This document shows positions 58,939 through 64,000 of a DNA stretch of 64,000 nucleotides, in pieces. The position numbers were made by a program, and so were the translations under genes. Source of the stretch: Anaerolineae bacterium (lineage in GTDB: Bacteria > Chloroflexota > Anaerolineae > UBA4142 > SHND01); assembly GCA_021463195.1 (NCBI GenBank), contig JAJTXZ010000009.1:1-64000 (forward strand), read 5' to 3'. Within the stretch, counting starts at the first letter, position 1. Every line of letters starts with the position of its first letter. Below the pieces are notes generated by a model. The model had not been told where the DNA came from, made no database searches, and was given only the letters and a program-made list of their open reading frames with translations.

Positions 58939-58946
58939 TTCCAAAA

Positions 58947-59897
58947 ATGTCTCAAGTCGCTGTCATCGCCGTCGGTGGCAATTCGCTCATCCTCGACGAA
59001 AAACACAAAACGATTGCAGACCAATACAACGCGACCGTCGAAACATCGAAACATGTCGCGGGTATGATTGAAAAAGGATGGAATGTTGTCCTCACGCATG
59101 GCAACGGACCGCAAGTTGGATTTATTCTGCGGCGCTCCGAACTCGCGTTACATGAATTGCATCCGGTGCCGCTCGATTACTGCGGCGCCGATTCGCAAGG
59201 CGCGATTGGTTACATGTTTCAACGCGCGCTGCGGAATGAATTTCACGCGCGTGGAATAAACAAACAAGCCGCGACGATTGTGACCCAAGTGTTGGTGGAC
59301 AAAAACGATCCCGCGTTTCAAAATCCCTCGAAACCTATCGGTTCGTTTATGAACGCGGAAGCCGCCGCGCGCAAACGCGCCGAAGAAAATTGGCAGATGG
59401 TCGAGGACGCGGGACGCGGTTGGCGGCGCGTGGTGCCTTCGCCCTTGCCGAAAGAAATTGTCGAACGCGACGCGATTGATTCGCTCATACGCGCGGGCTT
59501 TGTCGTCATTTGTTCGGGCGGCGGCGGAATTCCTGTGTATGAAAATGAACAAGGCGAACTCGTTGGACTCGAAGCGGTGATTGATAAAGACTTTGCGGGT
59601 TCGCTGCTCGCGCGCAGTGTCGGCGCGGATTTGTTTTTGATTTCCACCGCCGTCGAAAAAGTGGCGTTGAATTTCAACAAACCGAATCAGCAATGGCTCG
59701 ACCAGCTCACCGTTGACGAAGCGAAAAAATATCTCGCCGAAGGACATTTCGCCAAAGGTTCGATGGGTCCAAAAATTCAAGCCGCGCTTTGGTTTCTCGA
59801 AGGTTCGGACAAAAACGCGCAAGCGTTAATCACCAATCCCGAAAATCTCGAACGCGCGCTGAACGGCGAGACAGGGACGCGGATTACAAAGGGATGA
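58947..59897 (+). CDS. arcC: Carbamate kinase
   Basis: A 316-residue carbamate kinase, making ATP from carbamoyl phosphate and ADP in the catabolic direction. N-terminal VIAVGGNSLI, LTHGNGPQVGFI near residue 52, SQGAIGYMFQRALRNE, IGSFMNAEAA, RVVPSPLPKEIVE and the C-terminal GSMGPKIQAALWFLEG are all in place. In E. coli the homologue in the corresponding cluster is yqeA. The neighbour ygeW points to purine or ureide nitrogen as the source of carbamoyl phosphate here. Confidence 0.95.
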   Translation: MSQVAVIAVGGNSLILDEKHKTIADQYNATVETSKHVAGMIEKGWNVVLTHGNGPQVGFILRRSELALHELHPVPLDYCGADSQGAIGYMFQRALRNEFHARGINKQAATIVTQVLVDKNDPAFQNPSKPIGSFMNAEAAARKRAEENWQMVEDAGRGWRRVVPSPLPKEIVERDAIDSLIRAGFVVICSGGGGIPVYENEQGELVGLEAVIDKDFAGSLLARSVGADLFLISTAVEKVALNFNKPNQQWLDQLTVDEAKKYLAEGHFAKGSMGPKIQAALWFLEGSDKNAQALITNPENLERALNGETGTRITKG

Positions 59898-59956
59898 GGT
59901 TTGAGGGATGAGTAGCCCTCGTTCTTTCATCCCTCATTCTTCATCCTTCATCCTTT
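59898..59956. repeat. GATGAGGGATGA inverted low-complexity repeat
   Basis: Left GAGGTTTGAGGGATGAG and right CATCCCTCATTCTTCATCC can fold into a stem in the gap between carbamate kinase and the next gene. Related to 57778-57810. Confidence 0.6.
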
Positions 59957-61213
59957 ATGCGCTTGCAATGCACCCTCTGCGGCAAAACGTACGCGCTCGA
60001 TTCATTGAAATACGTTTGTCCCGATCACGGCAACGACGGCATTCTCGATGTCGTGTACGATTACGCCGAAATCAATCGCGTCACGTCACCTGAAAAAATT
60101 TCCGCGTCGCGTGAAAATTCGATTTGGCGCTATTGGGATTTATTGCCGTTAAAAAATCGCGCGGATATTCCAAAACTCCAAGTCGGTTGGACGCCAATGT
60201 ATCGCGCGAAATTTTTGGGCGCGCAGTTGGGCTTGGAAAATTTGTACATCAAAGACGATGGGCGCAATCCCACCGCGTCGTACAAAGACCGTCCGAGCGC
60301 GGTTGTCGTGGCAAAAGCGCGCGAGTTGGGCGAACGCGTCATCACCACCGCGTCGAGCGGCAACGCGGGCGCGGCGTTGGCGGGCATGGCGGCAAGCGCG
60401 CACATTCCCGCTGTGATTTTCGTGCCCGAATCCGCGCCACAAGCAAAAATCACACAACTGTTGATTTACGGCGCGCGCGTCTTGCTCGTGCGCGGCACGT
60501 ATGACCAAGCGAGCGATTTGTGCCTCGCCGCGGCAAAAGAATTTGGCTGGTACTGCCGCAACACCGCGTACAATCCGTATACCACCGAAGGCAAAAAAAC
60601 CGGCGCGCTGGAGATTTGCGAACAGTTGGCAATCTCTAGTCTCCAGTCTCCAATCTCCAAATGGCTCGCGCCTGATAGAATTTTCGTCAGCGTCGGCGAC
60701 GGCAACATCATTGGCGGAATTTGGAAAGGGCTGCGCGATTTGTTTGCGCTCGGTTGGATTGACAAGATGCCAAAACTAATGGGCATTCAAGCGGAAGGCA
60801 GCGCGGCGTGCTACAACGCGTGGAAGGCGGGAACGGAAGAAATTACCGCGATTGAGGCGCATACGATTGCGGATTCGATTGACGTGGGGTTGCCGCGCGA
60901 TGGACGACGCGCGGTGCGCGCGGTGCGCGCGACGAACGGCGAATTTATCACGGTGAGCGATGAGGAAATTTTGCAAGCGATGCCGCAACTCGCGCGCGGC
61001 GAAGCGGTGTTTGCGGAACCTGCCGCGTCCGCCGCATACGCCGGACTCGTAAAGGCGGTTCACGCGCAAAAAATTGACCGCGACGAAACGGTTGTGGTGG
61101 TGATTACGGGCAATGGATTAAAAGATGTGAAAAGCGCGATGCGCGCGGCGGGAGAGGCGACGGTGATAGAGCCGACGTTGGAGGCGGTAAAGAGATTGGA
61201 GATTAGAGATTAG
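59957..61213 (+). CDS. Threonine-synthase-like PLP enzyme with N-terminal zinc ribbon
   Basis: A 418-residue fold-type-II PLP protein. The N-terminus LQCTLCGKTYALDSLKYVC carries a rubredoxin-like zinc ribbon as in archaeal-type ThrC. PLP lysine in RNPTASYKDRPSA; TTASSGNAGAALAGMAAS; SVGDGN phosphate loop; GNGLKDV at the end. It belongs to the threonine synthase family, but thrC already exists at 11967 and this copy is in the yge block, so it may act on diaminopropionate or another beta- or gamma-substituted amino acid. Residues about 228-236 (SSLQSPISK) come from a repeat insertion. Confidence 0.87.
   Translation: MRLQCTLCGKTYALDSLKYVCPDHGNDGILDVVYDYAEINRVTSPEKISASRENSIWRYWDLLPLKNRADIPKLQVGWTPMYRAKFLGAQLGLENLYIKDDGRNPTASYKDRPSAVVVAKARELGERVITTASSGNAGAALAGMAASAHIPAVIFVPESAPQAKITQLLIYGARVLLVRGTYDQASDLCLAAAKEFGWYCRNTAYNPYTTEGKKTGALEICEQLAISSLQSPISKWLAPDRIFVSVGDGNIIGGIWKGLRDLFALGWIDKMPKLMGIQAEGSAACYNAWKAGTEEITAIEAHTIADSIDVGLPRDGRRAVRAVRATNGEFITVSDEEILQAMPQLARGEAVFAEPAASAAYAGLVKAVHAQKIDRDETVVVVITGNGLKDVKSAMRAAGEATVIEPTLEAVKRLEIRD
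60631..60660. repeat. TCTCCAGTCTCCAATC repeat inside the ThrC-like gene
   Basis: In-frame copy of the GGAGATTGGAGACT family, coding ISSLQSPISK. Confidence 0.65.
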
Positions 61214-61230
61214 AGATTGGAGATTGGAAC
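61190..61230. repeat. GAGATTGGAGATTAG tandem repeat at a gene junction
   Basis: Tandem units supply the last codons of the ThrC-like gene (RLEIRD), its stop, and the TTG start region of the next gene. Confidence 0.75.
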
Positions 61231-63119
61231 GCGCGCGGTTTGCTCCACTCGTTATTCTGGCACTCACATTACTGTGGTATGTGGCGTTGGTGATTCGTTT
61301 TCCCACGCGCGGCGCGATTGGGACGGATCCCGCGACGTATGTTCAAATGGCGCTTGATCTCGCGCAGCGCGGCACGGTCGTACACAATTTTCCGCTCTTT
61401 ACAAAATTATTTAATCAAGGTTTGAGTTGGGACGCGTTTATCACGCCCGGTTATCACATCGTTGGCAAAACGGGATTCGTCGTGCCAAACTTTGCGTTCG
61501 GGTTTCCGCTGCTGCTCGCGTTCGGCTATCGCGTCTTTGGCGAAAACGCGTTGTATTGGATGACGCCGCTGCTCGGCGCGTTTTCGCTGACAATGACGTT
61601 CGCGTTGGCGAATGAATTGTTCCGCGATGTTTCACCAACGCGACGCTATTGGATTGGCGCGCTGGCGGTTTTATTGTTGGCGACATCGCCGAAACAAATT
61701 CAACTGTCGCTCGTGCCAATGTCCGATGTGCCGACGCAACTGTTTTGCGTATTGGCGGTGTGGTGCGCGCTGCGCGTGTCGCGCCCTGACACAGTACATC
61801 ACAATTTACCTTTTTGGACGCGGATTTTCGCGGATAAACGCGGATTTCTAAACCGTTTTTTCTGTTTCCGCGTTCATCCGCGTTTATCCGCGTCCCAATC
61901 TGTGATGTGCTGTGACAGGTTTCGGCGATGCAGTTCATTGCAAAGACCTGTCAGGTTTTGTACATTCGCCGCGCTGTGCGGCCTGGTGCTCGGCATCGCG
62001 TATTTGATTCGACATTCCGCGGTAGTATTGTTCGTTCCGCTTGGGATTGCGACATTCCGTTGGGGTAATACGCGGCGTGAAAAAATTTTGCTGCTTGGCG
62101 TCGCGTTGATTGTTTTTGCAATCACGATTTTGCCCGATTTTATTTATCGCGTGAATGTGTTGGGCAGCCCGTTCGCCGTCGAAAGTCCCGAAAGCGCGCA
62201 AGTGAATTTTTATGACGCGCCGCGTCAATTTTTGCAAATGCTCGGCGCATTATTTTCGGTGACGGGCTTTGGACCGATTGTGATGCTCGCGCCGTTCGCA
62301 TGGTGGATTCTGTGGCGCGAACAAAAGAGCCATGTTCGACAAATTTGCAATTTGTCAGATGCGCGCATGGAAAACCGCGAGACAAATTACAAAGTTATCT
62401 TACCTTTTCATAGTAGATTCGTGGCAGCCATTTTAATTGCGTGGATTCTCGCGTTCATGCTGTTGCACGCGCCACTCGTTTTGACCGGCGTGTTTGAAAA
62501 TAATTTGCGCTATCTCGTTCCCGCGTATCCGGCGCTTGCGCTTTCGATTGCTTTTGGGTTTGTGACGTTGTGGGAATGGGCGTGGCGCGCATTTCAACCG
62601 CGTCGTAAACCGTACCAGATTCGCGTCAAACCGAATCGCTGGGAAATCGCGCTGCTCGGCGCCATCGCCGCAACATTCTTTTTGGCGCTTTCATTACGCG
62701 CATTGATTGGCCCCGAACGCTTTGTCGCGCGCGCGTATGGCTGGATGAGCGAAACGGCGCGGAATGATTTGAACGCGTTGAATGAAAAATTGCCGCGCGA
62801 TGCGGTAATTGGCGTTTCGGACCAAATGGCAGGCGCGACATTATTATACGCGCAGCGCGATATTTTTCGCCCAAACAATTTTTTAGAACCCGCGCGCGAG
62901 TTTCCACAATTTTTACAAACGATGAAAAACGAAAACCGCGCGGTGTTTTTGTTGGGCGAGTGGAATTGCGCGGGGGAGGCGAGCGAGAGATTGCCAGAGT
63001 GGATGGAGGAATATGAGATTGGAGATTGGAGACTGGAGACTCGTCCCGAGTGGCAACGAGAGATTCGAGATTTGCCCTACGAATGTTCACAACATCTATA
63101 TCAATTTAACGGAGAGTAA
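61224..63119 (+). CDS. Glycosyltransferase-like multi-pass membrane protein with in-frame repeat insertion
   Basis: A 631-residue protein with about ten hydrophobic segments, resembling the ArnT/PMT (GT39-like) group: an acidic GTDPATYVQMALDLAQRG after the first helix and LVPAYPALALSIAFG late. It may transfer lipid-linked sugars. Residues about 189-244 are read from palindromic repeat DNA (61788-61953) between two membrane segments, while the frame stays open. Near the C-terminus YEIGDWRLETRPE is another repeat-coded piece. The TTG at 61224 is the likely start, inside a repeat. Its presence in an amino-acid/purine block is unexplained. Confidence 0.72.
   Translation: MERARFAPLVILALTLLWYVALVIRFPTRGAIGTDPATYVQMALDLAQRGTVVHNFPLFTKLFNQGLSWDAFITPGYHIVGKTGFVVPNFAFGFPLLLAFGYRVFGENALYWMTPLLGAFSLTMTFALANELFRDVSPTRRYWIGALAVLLLATSPKQIQLSLVPMSDVPTQLFCVLAVWCALRVSRPDTVHHNLPFWTRIFADKRGFLNRFFCFRVHPRLSASQSVMCCDRFRRCSSLQRPVRFCTFAALCGLVLGIAYLIRHSAVVLFVPLGIATFRWGNTRREKILLLGVALIVFAITILPDFIYRVNVLGSPFAVESPESAQVNFYDAPRQFLQMLGALFSVTGFGPIVMLAPFAWWILWREQKSHVRQICNLSDARMENRETNYKVILPFHSRFVAAILIAWILAFMLLHAPLVLTGVFENNLRYLVPAYPALALSIAFGFVTLWEWAWRAFQPRRKPYQIRVKPNRWEIALLGAIAATFFLALSLRALIGPERFVARAYGWMSETARNDLNALNEKLPRDAVIGVSDQMAGATLLYAQRDIFRPNNFLEPAREFPQFLQTMKNENRAVFLLGEWNCAGEASERLPEWMEEYEIGDWRLETRPEWQREIRDLPYECSQHLYQFNGE
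61788..61953. repeat. Two palindromic elements inside the glycosyltransferase-like gene
   Basis: Element 1 (61788-61916): outer arms GACACAGTACATCACAATT and the near-complement ending at 61916; inner arms 61816-61844 and 61867-61895 built of GCGGATAAACGCGGA units pair at 25 of 29 positions. Element 2 (61913-61953): TGACAGGT and ACCTGTCA. Together about 166 nt without a stop in the host frame. Confidence 0.85.
63015..63043. repeat. GAGATTGGAGACTGGAGACT repeat near the 3' end of the glycosyltransferase-like gene
   Basis: In-frame plus-orientation copy coding EIGDWRLET. Confidence 0.65.
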
Positions 63120-63124
63120 TCATC

Positions 63125-64000
63125 ATGTCAGCAATACTGGGCCCCACCTTTGAAGAAATGTTACATCCCCAAAAAATCGCGCCGGAAATTCGCGCGCAAG
63201 CGTTGGAGATGAAAACGCAAGACCCGCTCGACCCCATCAATTTGTTCAACATCACTTGGCGCGATGGGAACAATCAAATTTATTATTTCGTCATGCCGAA
63301 ACAACTCACGGGCGTTGACGCGAATATCGTCGTCTTGTACGGCAAACAATTTCCGACGGGCGCGCACAAAGTCGGCGCGGCGTATTCGTGTTTGATTGAA
63401 AAAGAATTGTTCGGTGAGGTTGACCCGCGCGTGCATACGCTCGTGTGGCCCTCGACGGGCAATTACGGCATCGGCGGCGCGTGGGTCGGCTGCCGCATGG
63501 GTTTCGATTCGCTCGTCGTTTTGCCCGAAGGGATGAGCGCGGAACGCTTTCAGCAAATCGAATCGTATGGCGCGCGCATTATCAAGACGCCCGGCTCGGA
63601 ATCGAACGTCAAAGAAATTTACGACAAGACACATGAACTCGCGCAAAATCCAAACGTTCGCGTTCTCAATCAATTCAGCGAGATGGGCAATTATCGTTTT
63701 CATTATCACGTCACGGGCAACACGATTGTGGAACTCGCGGCGGAATTAAAGAGACTGGAGATTGGAGACGGGAGCATTAGCGCGTACTGCTCCGCAATGG
63801 GCAGCGCGGGAACGATTGCGGCGGGCGACAGATTAAAGCAAGTGTTTGGCACAAAAATTATCGGACTGGAACCGATTCAATGCCCGACGCTCTTTAACAA
63901 TGGTTACGGCGTGCATGATATTCAAGGCATCGGCGACAAGCATGTGACGTGGATTCATAATGTGCTGAATCAAGACGCCATCATGTGCATTGATGACATT
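63125..64000 (+). CDS. PLP-dependent enzyme (cysteine synthase/threonine synthase fold), 3' end cut
   Basis: 292 codons are visible from the ATG at 63125 and the frame is open at the window edge. It is a fold-type-II PLP protein: GKQFPTGAHKVGAAYSCLIE holds the likely PLP lysine (near residue 84), VWPSTGNYGIGGAWVGCRMG follows, then CSAMGSAGTIAAGD as phosphate loop. The N-terminal part (about 60 residues) before the fold resembles no ThrC. It is the third such enzyme in the block and a candidate for a diaminopropionate or substituted-amino-acid lyase. Residues about 209-218 (KRLEIGDGSI) are repeat-coded. Confidence 0.85.
   Translation, partial: MSAILGPTFEEMLHPQKIAPEIRAQALEMKTQDPLDPINLFNITWRDGNNQIYYFVMPKQLTGVDANIVVLYGKQFPTGAHKVGAAYSCLIEKELFGEVDPRVHTLVWPSTGNYGIGGAWVGCRMGFDSLVVLPEGMSAERFQQIESYGARIIKTPGSESNVKEIYDKTHELAQNPNVRVLNQFSEMGNYRFHYHVTGNTIVELAAELKRLEIGDGSISAYCSAMGSAGTIAAGDRLKQVFGTKIIGLEPIQCPTLFNNGYGVHDIQGIGDKHVTWIHNVLNQDAIMCIDDI
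63750..63775. repeat. GAGACTGGAGATTGGAGAC repeat inside the PLP gene
   Basis: In-frame copy of the same family, coding RLEIGDGS in a loop. Confidence 0.6.

Overview
The window is about 64 kb of bacterial chromosome with G+C in the high fifties by eye, about 59 protein genes and no rRNA, tRNA or CRISPR recognised. It looks like a Chloroflexota (Anaerolineae-like) genome. The surface lipoproteins carry Pro/Thr/Ala-rich linkers directly after the lipobox cysteine, the binding proteins are lipid-anchored, and the DNA is full of short palindromic and low-complexity repeats. The phylum is an inference from style; no marker gene is present.

Layout. (1) 1-4.5 kb: BMP-family nucleoside-type ABC transporter 1 (binding-protein end, ATPase, two permeases). 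(2) 4.7-18.6 kb: housekeeping and mixed genes: CrcB/DUF190, phosphatases, TSUP exporter, a Crp-type regulator, MBL hydrolase, threonine synthase, pyrophosphatase, homoserine kinase, amidase and a decayed antitoxin/PIN pair. (3) 18.6-27 kb: purine and nucleoside breakdown: nucleoside hydrolase, ribokinase and an MtaA-like protein on the minus strand; 8-oxoguanine deaminase and adenine deaminase on the plus strand. (4) 27-43 kb: transporters 2 and 3. Transporter 2 is split by a block that includes PRPP synthetase and a MOCOS-like Moco sulfurase. (5) 43.5-47.4 kb: a two-gene xanthine dehydrogenase. (6) 47.4-54.7 kb: DinB-like protein, M20 and M14 peptidases, Vsr endonuclease and a P-type cation ATPase. 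(7) 55-64 kb: a block with YgeY hydrolase, YgeW transcarbamylase, carbamate kinase and three fold-type-II PLP enzymes, the last running off the edge.

How the genes may work together. Nucleosides enter through three ABC systems. Nucleoside hydrolase frees base and ribose; ribokinase and PRPP synthetase handle the sugar. Adenine deaminase and 8-oxoguanine deaminase feed xanthine dehydrogenase, whose molybdenum cofactor the MOCOS-like protein could sulfurate. The 55-64 kb block resembles the enterobacterial yge/yqe region and the anaerobic urate-degrading clusters of gut bacteria, where YgeY, a PLP lyase, YgeW and carbamate kinase take ring-opened products to ammonia, CO2 and ATP. I infer a purine-as-food locus; the ring-reducing and ring-opening genes are not in the window.

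Two features stand out. A leader of about 110 nt with a covarying hairpin lies before both a nucleoside-permease operon and the xanthine dehydrogenase operon, and looks like a cis-regulatory RNA. Several families of short palindromic or tandem repeats fill the gaps and also run in frame through conserved enzymes (xanthine dehydrogenase, threonine-synthase-like, glycosyltransferase-like and PLP proteins), recalling the protein-coding palindromic elements of Rickettsia.
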